64,000 nt of DNA from NCBI GenBank assembly GCA_030068145.1, contig JAPJBO010000070.1, positions 397,165 through 461,164 on the forward strand. The letters run 5' to 3'. This document shows, piece after piece, positions 31,916 through 42,409 of the stretch (positions within the stretch are counted from its first letter, which is position 1; each line of letters begins with the position of its first letter). Source of the stretch: Diplonema papillatum. Its lineage: Eukaryota > Euglenozoa > Diplonemea > Diplonemida > Diplonemidae. The notes below the pieces were generated by a model that searched no databases, was not told where the DNA came from, and was given only the letters and a program-made list of their open reading frames with translations. A program made the position numbers and the translations under genes.

Positions 31916-33619
31916 AAGACACGCGACAACTACAAACGCCGACTATACAGTCGAGCAAACGAGTCCCCGCTGAAACGGCTGATAAAGGGTTGCTTTCTTG
32001 CTTCTTTATTTGTTTACCCGCTTTCTCGGAACAAACCGACCAGTGGGACAAACTGCGTGAGAGCTCAAGCGCGGTCGGCGGTGGTATTATTTCGGTCCTT
32101 TTTTTGTTATTGTTGTTGTTTGTTCTTTTTTTTTGTTGTTTTGTGGACGGTTTTTCTTCCTTTTTTTTTGCGTGTTGTTGCTATTGGTTGTGCCTTTTTG
32201 TTTTTCTTCTCAGGCTGAGAATTCCTTTGGAAAAGTTCTTCTTCTATTCCGGTTTCTTGTGGGCTTTGTGGCACTACGAAGGCCGGCAGGTTTTCTACTT
32301 CTCTTATTTCGAGTTGGTTCTTTTGCTGCTGTGTGTCGGTGTGTGTTGTGGGTGCTTTGTGTGTGGGTGCGTGAAGTGTATTCTTTTGAATCCTGCTGTG
32401 TAGTGATGTTGGGGGAATAGAGGTCTGCACTTCCGAAGCCTTGGTAGTGTGCAAAGGGTAGCAGCGCCTTCCCTAAATGCTGCAAGGAAGCAGGTAAGTC
32501 GTTCAAAAAGCTAAAAGATGCTGCCATCTTTCTGCGGTTGCAACCGCACGAAGACGACGATTTGGGTGAATTCGGGCTAACGCCTGAAGCATGACACCGT
32601 GCGATCGAAGAGGTGACTAAGGCCATCGCTACAGATGTTCTGCATTATAGCCCCAACTATCTGTGGTTGGACCGCTCTGAGGACGAGTTCGAGCGGTCGC
32701 TATGCTGACACACTTCTTCAACAGCGCGTAGAGAGTGCTTGTGCGTGGAATTTAATGCTGGGTAACACCTGACGCGGAGGACAGCCCGGTGTGTTTGTAT
32801 TCTAGAGCGCGCCCTCACTTCCTTTTTGGAGAGAGGCCGCATGTTGTCTTTCCGCTGGCTCCTGGTGATTCGTGACGCCTTACCCATTCCAAAAAGCTTC
32901 GGTGCTCGTGTGAAGAAAAGGAGACGAACCGGGACCATCGGGCATCTACTCTGTCCTGACGACGGAAGCCGCAGAAGACGAGAAAGCCGGAAGCTCCAGA
33001 ATTATTGGTTCGGGAAGCGCGAGGCCCCTGAAAAAGCGGAGAGGGCCGTGCACGACCGCCTCTGCCTGAGCCGGCGGCGCCAGGGCGCCCGTGTGGAGGT
33101 GCCAACCCGGCTGGAAGACGGGCATCGCCGCTCATATCCACGAGCAGGTCGTGAGGGTCAACGCGAAGCAGCTGTGTTCATCCGAAAAGGGAAACGACCC
33201 CACTGTCCCTCTCGACATCGGGCACACACAAACGATGCGTATACGGCGGCTCGTGATGCACTAACAGTTTTGTACAGCCAAGCTCAGGCTAAGTTGCAGA
33301 AGTATTGGGCTGAATGCCGCCACTTCGGAGACGAAGCTCGGGTGCACTCAGACAGGTGCGGACGGGTGTAGTAGCGGTCGTACGCTACCCTCAGAGCTCC
33401 AGCTTTCCCCGTTGTGGCCGCTGGGAAAGCGCCCGAAGCAGAACTAAGACTAGTCCGGGAAGCGCGAGACCCCTGAAAAGGCGGGAAGAGGACCCGGCAC
33501 GACCGCCTCTGTCTGAGCCGGCGGCGTGCCCTTCCCCGCAGCTCAGGGCAAGCACACGGTGATGCCTCTAATGCCAGCCTCGGTAAGTGAGGGGGGCAGA
33601 CAGGGAGCGCGCATGTGGG
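31916..33619. other. No recognised gene; internal duplicated segment
   Basis: T-rich between 32090 and 32200. A segment of about 80 bp is duplicated: GGGAAGCGCGAGGCCCCTG ... GACCGCCTCTGCCTGAGCC (about 33015) and GGGAAGCGCGAGACCCCTG ... GACCGCCTCTGTCTGAGCC (about 33457). The ORFs here lack motifs. Confidence 0.4.
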
Positions 33620-33945
33620 GTTGACGAGTCCTGCTTACCAGAAGTGGCCCACTTAGAACCAGGATTCTACGTTAGGGTTCAATGAAGTAACCCTGAGCTC
33701 ACGCCCATTTAAAGTTTGAGAATAGGTCGAGAAAGCGATTTCCCCAATGCCTTCAATCATTCGCTTTACCTGGCGTAACTCCTGTTTTGGCTCTAGCTAT
33801 CCTGAGGGAAACTTCGGAGTGAACCAGCTACTAGATGGTTCGATGGGTCTTTCGCCCCTAAACCCAGCTTTGACGAGCGATTTGCACGTCAACACCGCAA
33901 CGGGGTTTCCCCGCTACTCCGCTCTTGCCCCATCTTTGTCACTGT
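33620..33945 (-). rRNA. Large-subunit (28S) rRNA fragment, displaced
   Basis: Read on the minus strand it gives TTGCGGTGTTGACGTGCAAA, GGGCGAAAGACCCATCGAAC, CATCTAGTAGCTGGTTCAC, CTCCGAAGTTTCCCTCAGG, ATAGCTAGAGCC, CCAGGTAAAGCGAATGATTG, CTATTCTCAAACTTTAAATG and GTGGGCCACTTCTGGTAAGC, all in 28S order. It is the best preserved of the three LSU pieces. It overlaps the LSU parts present at 2.1 and 14.8 kb. It is truncated at both ends and next to unrelated DNA, so it is probably not transcribed as rRNA. Confidence 0.9.
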
Positions 33946-34183
33946 TCGCTGCCGCTGAGGCGAGCTGAATTTCAAAGCCAGTCAGAACCCGATCGTTGTT
34001 GCAGGGCTCTACTGCGAAGAACCGTGAAACGGGAGTTTGCCCGGAGGCTTTCCGTATTCCGTAGATGCTTCTAGCTGTAGTAGTGTCCAAGCTTTCACTC
34101 GTCTTGACCACGGTTAAGTGCGCTATTGGTGTGTCGAAGCAGGTGGAACAAGCCAAGCCAGGGTTGCTACTCGACCCGCATTT

Positions 34184-35020
34184 TCAGGGCAGGTAAGCAG
34201 CCGAGGCCCTGATGTCGGACGTGTCTGTGAGGGGTCGCTTGGTGCGCGCCGCCGGTTGAAGGAGCGAGAGCCGCAGCTCTTGCGACAGGGGCACGCGGGC
34301 CGCGGGGCGGAAGCCGGCCGCTTTGCCGGCGTGCGGTGCGAACGGCGTCCGCGCGAACGGAAAGGGAACGAGCCGCCTGCGGCTGCCGCTGCGCGGGAAG
34401 GGGTCCGACGACCCATCGACCGCCAGCGGCAAGTCCAAACCGGGCGCGCCGTACTTCGCGCACCGCTTCCTCGCCGCCGTCGCGAACGACCGCAGCAGGT
34501 TGCGGACTACCTTGCTCCGCTCGTTCGCCTTGTGCCCCTTCAGGTGGTACGCGGTGTGTCGTCCCTGCACCGGGATAGCCGGAGGCACCTCGTAATAAAC
34601 GGAAGGCGCCAACTTCACAGGCAGCGGCTCGAGCTTCAACGGGGATGCCGGCCTGCAACGATACCGAGGGCTTCCTCTCGGGCTCACAGACAGGCCGGAC
34701 ACCGCCTGTTCGGACATGCCTTCACACTCAGCCTCGTCCCACGAACAAGGCGGCAACGGAGTGCCTCGGGTCGTCTGTGCGGTGCCCCATGTACGGTGCC
34801 GACTGCCCGACAGCTGCGAGCACACGTTGCCGCTGTTGTAGAACCCGAACTGGTCGGGCGCCATGCCGCGGATGGTGCGCGGGGCCGGCTTCTCCGGCGC
34901 GCGGGTCGCCGCCAGCCGCTCGCATTCTTTCGACAGGCGCGCCGCTTCTTCGAGGTCGACGGCATCCTGCGTGCAAAGGGGCCTGCGGCATCGGATGACG
35001 TGGCCCCCGCGTGATATCAT
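34184..35020 (-). CDS. Hypothetical protein (278 aa)
   Basis: An open frame starting MISRGGHVIRCRRPLCTQDA, with an acidic helical part (VDLEEAARLSKECERLAATR) and a basic, Arg/Pro-rich C-terminal half. GC-rich composition resembles the neighbouring host genes on the same strand, which supports coding. The segment around FYNSGNVCSQLSGS is repeated in degraded form at 35400-35460, so this locus has been duplicated. No domain is recognised; it may be a decayed gene or one exon. Confidence 0.4.
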   Translation of the reverse strand: MISRGGHVIRCRRPLCTQDAVDLEEAARLSKECERLAATRAPEKPAPRTIRGMAPDQFGFYNSGNVCSQLSGSRHRTWGTAQTTRGTPLPPCSWDEAECEGMSEQAVSGLSVSPRGSPRYRCRPASPLKLEPLPVKLAPSVYYEVPPAIPVQGRHTAYHLKGHKANERSKVVRNLLRSFATAARKRCAKYGAPGLDLPLAVDGSSDPFPRSGSRRRLVPFPFARTPFAPHAGKAAGFRPAARVPLSQELRLSLLQPAARTKRPLTDTSDIRASAAYLP

Positions 35021-35399
35021 GCCTTGCGCATTCAGCCGACGTTTCTTTGTGTTTCCGGCAATAATCGCGCAGTCAGTTGCCTGGGACGGTGATACTTTTG
35101 ATTGTCGTTCATAGTATCAGGTTGCTTAGATTCGTTGCATGTATAGTGCAGTGATGACGGAGCGGTGGTGGAATGATGCGGAGGTTGGGAGGGTTTTGTG
35201 CAGTGCATTTTCGCTTGGTTGACCGGAATGAAGCCTTAATATAGGGGCCGCGCAAAGCACATCCCACACTGTGTGTGTGGGTGCAACTTGAACTGGAGCT
35301 TGGCATAGGTGGTATAGACTAATACTGAGACGGGCTGGCAAAATGAAAGACGCGCATGGAAGGACGTTGAAGTATGGCTAAAGACCAATGAGGTTCCTG

Positions 35400-35768
35400 C
35401 TGCCCCCCTACCTACGCCGACTCCCCGACAGCTGCGAGCACGCGTTGCCGCTGTTGTAGAACACATACCATGCCTTGCGTATGCAGCCGACTTCCTTTTT
35501 CGCTTGGTTGCCTTCTGTGGACGAAGCAGTGCCCTGCCGGCTTCGACAGGCATGCTCCTATGAGACGAAAGAAGCCCGTGGCCACTTGACCCTGAGATTG
35601 AGGACCCGGAGCATGCAGTCCGCAAGGTGGTCCTCACCTGCTCTGCTGCCGGCTTCGACAGGCATGCTCCTATGAGACGAAAGAAGCCCGTGGCCGCTTG
35701 ACCCTGAGTTTGAGGACCCGGAGCATGCAGTCCGCAAGGTGGTCCTCACCTGCTCTGCTGCCGGCTTC
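35400..35768. repeat. 111-bp tandem repeat and a copied gene segment
   Basis: 35400-35460 repeats a piece of the hypothetical ORF (CCCGACAGCTGCGAGCAC, GTTGCCGCTGTTGTAGAAC, also at 34807-34850). From 35534 two full units and a partial third of 111 bp follow, each beginning CTGCCGGCTTCGACAGGC and containing GAGGACCCGGAGCATGCAG. The short minus-strand ORFs across it are repeat artefacts. Confidence 0.85.
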
Positions 35769-36499
35769 TGCATGGTTGACAGTGCTTGGACAATTGGATT
35801 GGACCCGCCTGGGCCTTAATAGCTTTCCAAAGTTGTTGGATGGACTGAGGATCGCCGGAGGAAAACGAAGAGAGCGGGCGTGTTTTGTTTTCTTCTTTTT
35901 TTGGTGATCTCCTGATCCAACGGAGGCAAGGGGGTCGTCGAGTGACAAAGCTGCGGACAGGTGGGGACAAAAAATGATGACTCAAAGGTGCCACAAACGC
36001 TCGTCGCACGGGCCTGGGCCCCTCCGATGCGCCGGTGGCTATTCCACCTGGGCCCCCGTACGTGCACGTGGAACAACGCGTGACGCTTCTTGAGAAGTGC
36101 GGCTTTCTCCTCCGAAGAACTGGCACGATCTGGAAGAATCCCCTTACCAAAGACTCCTTTTTGGGGGCTCGAAGGACTCTCAAGAGCTGGGTTTTGGGTC
36201 GCCGAAGTACAGGGAAGAAGAGAAGAATGAAGAAGTTCAGTCCTGGCAAGAGCGTAACGTGGCAACCGCGGCACACAAAGCTTTGAGCTGTAGTCGGCAC
36301 GGTCCCACTCCGGCGTGCTCGGGACAGAAGAATGAAAGCGGCTGGCTGCCCACTCAGCCCAGAGGCGTTCAGTTAACTACGGCATGCAAAGTTTGTAGTC
36401 GGAGACTCTGTCCGTTCTACCCCGTGGGTAGATGCCCTCTACGGAAAACGCCAGGCAGAGCGGGCAGTCACTTGATTCGCCAGGCCACTACGCATTTTT
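35769..36499. other. No recognised gene
   Basis: Short overlapping ORFs on both strands without motifs. The G+C level is intermediate. There is no element end, rRNA or splice-supported exon that I can identify. Confidence 0.35.
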
Positions 36500-37180
36500 T
36501 TTAAGAGGGGCATCGCAACTTCGAGCCCTTCCCCACTTTCGTAGTGGCAAGCCATCCTCGAGCACTGGTCTGAGGGAGTGAGGGATCGAGTTTCCCCTGA
36601 ACGCCAACTCGGAGGGTAGACTTGCCGGTGCAAAACCGCAGTTGTAATGTAAGTATTGTCGTTTCTCCAGCTGCGCCGCTGATGCTTGCTTGCTGGCACA
36701 AGGAAACCAAAGGGGAATGTCCTTCCGAATCGCCTTCCTGTGCGTGTCTGTCAGGCGGCTGATGTATCGCTTTGAAAAGCAGCGTGCACCTTCGGCGGTG
36801 GCTTTTATCGGCCTCGTTGCCCGCTGCCGACGTCGGGCCAGCCTGCTCGTTGTCACCACCGTCCGCTGCCGCCGATAGCTTTCTGCGGTCGATACTTTCT
36901 AGCGCTGTACGTCTTACCGGCCCGGGATAGGTTGGACAGCATTCGCGACTTGCTCCAAGGTTGTTGAAGCCCCAAGGGAAGAAGCTGTCCTCCGCCTTCC
37001 CGGCGGCTGCCGGATGCCGGCGTCTTGCGAGTAGCGAGCCGCCCTTCGCTGCATTGCCTTCAACGGCAGCTGCGCGCGCCGTTTTGTCGGTGGCCTTCCG
37101 CGCTGGCTCTTCCACCTCGTTGCTCGCTGCCGGTGAGGGGTCTGCTTCCGCGTAGTGGGCACAACCGGTTGCTTTGACAG
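36500..37180 (-). pseudogene. Decayed copies of the NSA1/WDR74 3' end
   Basis: Minus-strand frames contain EVEEPARKATDKTARA and a following basic Ala-rich stretch, matching EAEEPARKAAGKTAQLLLKA of the intact gene just upstream. The words CTTGCTGGCACAAGG and GGGGAATGTCCTTCC near 36690 match CTTGCTGGTGCAAGG and GGGGAACGTCCTTCG near 37340, just past the stop of the intact gene. So the 3' end and 3' flank were copied at least twice downstream and have lost their frames. Confidence 0.6.
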
Positions 37181-37397
37181 AGTGAGCCAATGCCCTCATC
37201 TCATCTCACCTTGAAGATGCGGCTGTGCCACGCATGGTATTGAGAGACGCTAGCACCGACATTGTGCATGTGTGTCACGGTCTTTCTGCTAGTGTAGACC
37301 AGCGTTCGAAAATTAATCCGGACACCAGCTGACGCTTACTTGCTGGTGCAAGGAAGCGTCCCGAAGCGGGGGAACGTCCTTCGCCTATCCGCGGCCG

Positions 37398-38669
37398 TCA
37401 GGCGGCGGTCGCCTTGCGAGCCGCCCTCCGCTTCTTCGCTTTCAACAGCAGCTGCGCCGTTTTGCCGGCAGCCTTCCGCGCCGGCTCCTCCGCCTCCGGC
37501 GCGGGGTCGGCCTCCTCGCCGTCGTCTCCGGCTTCCTCCTCGATTTCCTCCGCCGGCCGCTTTCGGCGGTGGACCTTCTTGAGGTCGAACCACGCTTCGT
37601 TGGCGACGTCTTCCTTGGTTCTGCCTTCCGTCGCGTCGTCGTGCGAGTAGCGGTCCAGGAACGGATCGGGGTGCAGGAAGAGGACCGCGTTCATGACCTG
37701 CTTGAGGTAGAGGACGGACACTTGTTTGCTGGTGTTGATGTCGAAGACGTGGACCTTCCGCGACAAACCGGCCACCGCGAGAAAAGGCAGCGAAGGGTGG
37801 AGGGAGAGGGCGCGCGGCGTTCCCGAGACGCCGCGGTACTTCGCGAGCAGCTTTTTTCCCACTGCGTCGACTCGGTACACGCTGCCGGTGTTGTCCGCGA
37901 GGAACACCTCCGCCTCGCCGCGTGCCTGCGCGCAGAAGAATCGGACGGAGTCGAGCCATTCGGGGGACCAGTTCATCGCCGGGCGGCGGTTCTTCTTGTC
38001 GGCCAGGTCGTACCGTCGCAGCTCCAGGTACCCCGTCGCGACGAAGAGCTCGCCGTTGCCGAGGATGCACGCCGCGCTGGGGAACACTTTTTCCCGCAGC
38101 CCGAGCACGTTGTGCGGCAGCTCCTTCGCCTGCCACACGCGCCTCCCGTTGGCCACCCGGTACACGGCCACCTCATTCGACCGCCCCCCTATCACCACGA
38201 ACACCCCGCCGCCGAAGTGCGTGTCCGTTTTGAAGAAGTGAACGACGGTGATGGGCGCCTGCACTTCGAACCCACCGACGCTAACTAACTTCGTCTCGCC
38301 GGTCTCCTCGTCATCGTCGAGCCGGGCTGTCTGCACGTGGCCGTCGCAGTCGACGGTTGAGAGCTGCGCAGTGTCCGGATCGAAGAACAGCGCGGTGGGT
38401 GTGGCCGACGGCAGCAGCGTGCCTTCGATCTGCTTCGCGTCCGTCGGGACGCCCCCTTCCTCCGCCGGCACGCCGCCGCGCAGGACGGTGACGGAGCCGT
38501 TCGCGTGGCCCACGATCCATTCGGACCGCTCCTTCCGCCCCTGGACGATGCCGCACACGCCTTGGTTCCGCTCCTGCACGCCCACTTGGTACGACACCTT
38601 CGGCAGCGACGCGCGCGTCAGGTCGACGACCTTCAGCAGCCCGGTTTCGTCGCCGGTGATGCACGCCAT
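37398..38669 (-). CDS. NSA1: WD-repeat ribosome biogenesis protein NSA1/WDR74 (423 aa)
   Basis: In eukaryotes NSA1/WDR74 is a seven-blade propeller on nucleolar pre-60S particles and works with the NVL/Rix7 ATPase. The sequence starts MACITGDETGLLKVVDLTRA and carries propeller strands (WIVGHANGSVTVLRGG, VFVVIGGRSNEVAVYRV, ELFVATGYLELRRYDLADKK), then the family-typical block: GEAEVFLADNTGSVYRVDA, KYRGVSGTPRALSLHPSLPF, LAVAGLSRKVHVFDI and VLYLKQVMNAVLF. The tail is acidic then Lys/Arg/Ala-rich, as in the family. I chose ATG 38667-38669 because the partial duplicate preserves the same start and upstream flank. It appears intronless. Confidence 0.88.
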   Translation of the reverse strand: MACITGDETGLLKVVDLTRASLPKVSYQVGVQERNQGVCGIVQGRKERSEWIVGHANGSVTVLRGGVPAEEGGVPTDAKQIEGTLLPSATPTALFFDPDTAQLSTVDCDGHVQTARLDDDEETGETKLVSVGGFEVQAPITVVHFFKTDTHFGGGVFVVIGGRSNEVAVYRVANGRRVWQAKELPHNVLGLREKVFPSAACILGNGELFVATGYLELRRYDLADKKNRRPAMNWSPEWLDSVRFFCAQARGEAEVFLADNTGSVYRVDAVGKKLLAKYRGVSGTPRALSLHPSLPFLAVAGLSRKVHVFDINTSKQVSVLYLKQVMNAVLFLHPDPFLDRYSHDDATEGRTKEDVANEAWFDLKKVHRRKRPAEEIEEEAGDDGEEADPAPEAEEPARKAAGKTAQLLLKAKKRRAARKATAA

Positions 38670-38892
38670 GCGCGGCGCGCTCTTGTCCCCTTTTTTTTGG
38701 TTTGCCTGTCTTTTTTTGAGTGATGCGGTGATGATGGTATGGGTGGGGGTCAGGAGGATTTTGACACGCATGGGGGCGGATAGCTTGTTGGAATAGAGCT
38801 GACGTGGTGGCGGGTATGGAGGGAGTGGGAATGATTGAGTGATTCTAGTTAACGGGATGCATTTCTGATGGGGGAGATGATGCTGATAGACG

Positions 38893-39121
38893 TCGTTGGG
38901 ACGCCCCCTTCCCCCGCCGGCGCGCCGCCGCGCAGGACGGTGACGGAGCCGTTCGCGTGGCCCACGATCCATTCAGACCGCTCCTTCCGCCCCTGGACGA
39001 TGCCGCACACGCCTTGGTTCCGCTCCTGCACGCCCACTTGGTACGACACCTTCGGCAGCGACGCGCGCGCCAGGTCGACGACCTCCAGCAGCCCGGTTTC
39101 GTCGCCGGTGATGCACGCCAT
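38893..39121 (-). pseudogene. Truncated tandem copy of the NSA1 5' end
   Basis: Starting at 39121 the minus strand repeats the first 70 or so residues of the NSA1 protein (MACITGDETGLLEVVDLARA ... GNGSVTV-type block) with a few changes (K to E, T to A), then departs after GEGGVPT into unrelated sequence. The 5' flank is duplicated too: 38690-38890 and 39140-39345 share GGCGGAT, GCTTGTTGG, ATAGAGCTGACG, GTGATTCTAGTTAACGGGAT and GCTGATAGACG. It is a tandem duplication of about 450 bp that leaves the intact gene with a second promoter-plus-start upstream. Confidence 0.85.
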
Positions 39122-39540
39122 GTGCGGTACGCTCTTGTCTCCTTTGATTTTAGACTGTTTTTTAGTTTTGCCTGTCTTGACGCGGTGACGATGGTATGAG
39201 TGGGGGAGGATTCTGACACTCAGCCATGCGGGAGGGGGCGGATGGCTTGTTGGCATAGAGCTGACGGTGGCGGGTATGGGAGGAGTGGGAACGGTTGGGT
39301 GATTCTAGTTAACGGGATGAATTCCTGATGGGGAAGATGCTGATAGACGGACATCTTTCGTAGTGTCGGAGAGTCTCAGGTTTTTGTCGAGCCAGCCTGG
39401 TTTGATTGGCAAGGAACCTGGTTGATCCCGCAGTAATTACGCAGATGCCGTGCATCGGAGGACCTCGGGATGGATATCCACTCACGCGGTGTTGGTATCC
39501 ACTCACCTCCTGATGCACGTGGTACCACATCACCACATAC

Positions 39541-39811
39541 CACCACCACGGTATACCTGTACATGGTATACCTAGGGTATGTAGGTAGTGTGTACGTATG
39601 TATGCATACATCAACCACGTAGGTGTAGATGCCACGTCGTAGTACCACCACGTACATGGTATACCTTGGAGTATGTACGTACCTATGCATACATCAACCA
39701 CGTGGGTGTAGATGCCACGTCGTAGTACCACCACGGTATACCTGTACACGGTATACCTTGGGTATGTAGGTAGTATGTACGTACCTATGCATACACCAAC
39801 CACGTAGGTGG
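39541..39811 (+). repeat. Tandem repeat, about 85-100 bp x 3
   Basis: Three units begin CCACCACGGTATACCTGTAC or CCACCACGTACATGG and contain GGTATACCT, ATGCATACATCAACCACG and AGATGCCACGTCGTAGTA. They are rich in the short palindromes GTATAC and GTACGTAC. Non-coding. Confidence 0.85.
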
Positions 39812-40595
39812 CACGAAAAGCGGAGCGCAGTGCGGTACTGGCTGATTTGGCGGTGGCTCGTCCAGTGCCACACTGCCCAGGATTAACGCTTCGTGGTGGA
39901 CTGAGGCGAGGCGGGTTTTGTTTAGCCAATCCTCGAAACCTCTGATTTTCCCGGGGTCGATGAGTAAGTAACAGAAGGGGGGAACCGAATTCTGGTCGCG
40001 CCGAGAGAGGAAGAAAGCAAGCGCAGAAGTCGTTGATCATGAAAATGGTCAACGAACCTCATTTGAAGGCCAGGGGGTGGGAGAGGGAATGCAAGGTATA
40101 TCCGGCTTTGGCATAGGGGGGGCGATGGACGGGCAGCTCGCGCCACGTCTCTCTGCCGTCACTTTCTGACAGGTTTGCGCGCGGGGTGATTGTAAGAACG
40201 CGCGAATGGGTATGTCCTCATGTCCCATCTCCTCGCTCGTCGTGGGACGGGGAAAAGACAGGCGCTTCGCTTTGGATATGCGTGTCAGTTGATCCTCATC
40301 CCACTTGTTTTTTTAGGGATTCCGATCGACCGCCGAAACACGCTGTTTACGTCTTTTTAGCCATCGCAATACATTGTTGGGCTATCTGCAAGAATGTTAG
40401 CACGAAAAGGACTAAATGTCGCAGGCATCAGCGCATCGGCAGCTTTGTGGAATGCGCGGAGCCACGCATGGTTAGATCGGCTCTTCGCAGTCGCAGTGCG
40501 AAATTGTATACCGTCGGCGACTCTTGCCTCCAGTCGGCGACGCGGTGCATTTCGCCCTCGGATCGCAGAGTTCTCCCTCGCGGCGACGCCCGATC

Positions 40596-40814
40596 TCACG
40601 CATTCGTGTTGTAAGAATTTATCTTTTCTGCGTGCTCGAACCAGTCATAGTTGAAGTCTTTTTCGAAGTTGCGAGCGCGGAACTCGTCCTCGAGCCAGGT
40701 AATGTATAAGTCGTAGTTGGGTTTGGCTTCGAATGCTAGAGACTTCAACGTTTTGAGCATCGAATGGTAGCACCGGGGCAGCTTGCCCATTATATCGTCG
40801 ACGGGGAGTGTAAC
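40596..40814 (-). CDS. Casein kinase 1-like C-terminal exon (72 residues)
   Basis: The minus strand has an acceptor (ACACAG) before 40814, then encodes VTLPVDDIMGKLPRCYHSML, KTLKSLAFEAKPNYD, LYITWLEDEF and a YDWFEHAEK-type end with a TGA stop. This fits the last part of a CK1 kinase domain (LP..F..ML....L.FE.KPNYD...L...F.....YDW). Three CK1 exons on the same strand lie at 47.8-48.9 kb. Exon 3 ends in phase 1 and this one starts in phase 0, and the expected exon with the LPWQG motif is missing between them. So either a small exon is hidden in about 7 kb of repeats or this is a separate relic. Confidence 0.7.
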   Translation of the reverse strand, partial: VTLPVDDIMGKLPRCYHSMLKTLKSLAFEAKPNYDLYITWLEDEFRARNFEKDFNYDWFEHAEKINSYNTNA

Positions 40815-40945
40815 CTGTGTTGAAGGTCTCTAATCGACTCTTGCGGTGCAGCGAAACTGTGAGAAGCGTAGACTACTTGCAACCGGGATGCTGCTTAGCT
40901 GGGGGAATTCAACAAACAAGTAAATGAATAAAACAAAGGTGAATT

Positions 40946-41107
40946 TCCCTTATATCCCACCACTTCAAATTTTGTTCCCTTATATCCCAATGGGACAACA
41001 AATTTTGTTCCCTTATATCCCAATGGGATTACCTTGGGCAAGGCAATCCCAGTGGGATATAAGGGAACAAAATTTGTTGGTTGGGATATAAGGGAACAAA
41101 ATTTGTG
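40946..41107. mobile_element. Palindromic MITE-like element, TTATATCCC family, copy 1
   Basis: A foldback structure of repeated TTCCCTTATATCCC words on the left and GGGATATAAGGGAAC words on the right, around a core ATTACCTTGGGCAAGGCAATC. A second copy at 44119-44255 shares the full design and orientation. It is small, non-coding and repeated, like a foldback MITE. No transposase family can be assigned. Confidence 0.8.
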
Positions 41108-41535
41108 GTCATGGCGATTTTTGGGGGACCCCTTTAAAACTTTTTCTAGACCCCTCAAAGTCACTATTCGGGGGTGTTTAGTGCCGTTGAAACAAAAAAA
41201 ATTCCAAATCTGAGCCTGCGATTGCCTCCAAAATGAGGGTTCTATTTCTCAAATGTCACTGCCACTTCGACCTTTGTGGTCATGACGATTTTGGGGGGGG
41301 GGCCTCTTTCCGGGGGGGTCAAAGTGACTATTAGGGGACGCCTGGTGCGTTGAAACAAAAGTTTTCCAAATCTGAGCCTGCGATTACCTCTGAAACGAGG
41401 TTTCAATTTCTCAAAATTCACTGCTGCTTCAACCCTATGTGACCTAAGGGCTCTTTTTCCAATTTCGTTCGGGGTCGAATTGACGATTTGGTGGCGTGCT
41501 GAGCTATGGGAACAAAACTCTTCCAATTCTGAGGC
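41108..41535. repeat. Imperfect tandem repeat, about 150 bp x 3
   Basis: Three diverged units share GTGGTCAT..CGATTTT, CAAAGT.ACTATT, GTTGAAACAAAA, TCCAAATCTGAGCCTGCGAT and TTTCTCAAA. The third unit (about 41440-41535) is the most diverged. Non-coding. Confidence 0.75.
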
Positions 41536-42004
41536 TGCCGAATGTCTGAGTTCGTGAAATGCTCCAATCCGAAGCGTCGTAACAAGACTGCTGTACGAAC
41601 CTGCAGCAGGATCAGTACCAGCAATTTCAATTATGGAAGCTGTCAGCACACGTTCAGCACTGTCCTCGGTTGCGCTGCAGCTTCTTGCATGTTCGTGTGT
41701 TTTACGTTACGGATAAATTGGCCGATTTTTTCCATGTGCATGAGTCCCGTGCGCTCGTGCACCCGTATCCTTTTTTTTTTTTTTTCGGGAGGGCAAAGAG
41801 CAGCGTACTAGCTCTGACCTCGACCCCCGAGCCCGGAACTGGTAAACTGGTCTGTATCCAGATTTTGTGCACAGGGGGAGGGCAGACACCCCCGTTCGGC
41901 AACGAATGCCTGCAGAGCGAAGTCGTACCGGATAGCGGTGGGATGGTGGACAAAGAACGAAGAAAGCCATACGCCTGCTACGGGAAACGAAGGGACGAGT
42001 GGGC

Positions 42005-42405
42005 CTACAACAGTGTCAGTGAAGGGCTTGGGTTAGTCATCATATCTTTGCGCATGACCCCCACTTTGTCGACGCACGCTTCATACTCCGGCCACGTGGC
42101 GAAGTTCAGTGTTCTTGGGCTCGCAATCCACGCATTGAGGTACGCCTCCATAGCGCTCCTCGGGATGCCACTGCCACGTTCATACGGGCCATTGAGCCCG
42201 AGCATTAGCACGTCGGTCAGCGTCTGCTCGTGAAGCCTCTTCCTGGCTTTTGTCAACACCCTTTTCATGTTTGAAAAGACACGCTCGACCGATGCTGTCC
42301 CCATTGGCAGGACAACAGCAATGGCAAACAGATTGTTTGTCTCTGGAAATGCCGTCGAAAGGTTCGATGACTTCAGCAGCCCCAGCATGACGTCTTCCAA
42401 TGCAC
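42005..42405 (-). pseudogene. hAT transposase C-terminal remnant
   Basis: The minus strand encodes LPMGTASVERVFSNMKRVLT, KARKRLHEQTLTDVLMLG and LNGP, the conserved C-terminal dimerisation block of hAT transposases (S-x-E-R-x-F-S ... L ... R-x-x-L). A NLFAIAVV stretch precedes it. The 5' part runs into a GTGGTA minisatellite and the catalytic residues are absent, so it cannot move DNA. It fits the hAT-type MITEs at 9.0 and 10.8 kb by superfamily only. Confidence 0.85.
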
Positions 42406-42409
42406 CCGG

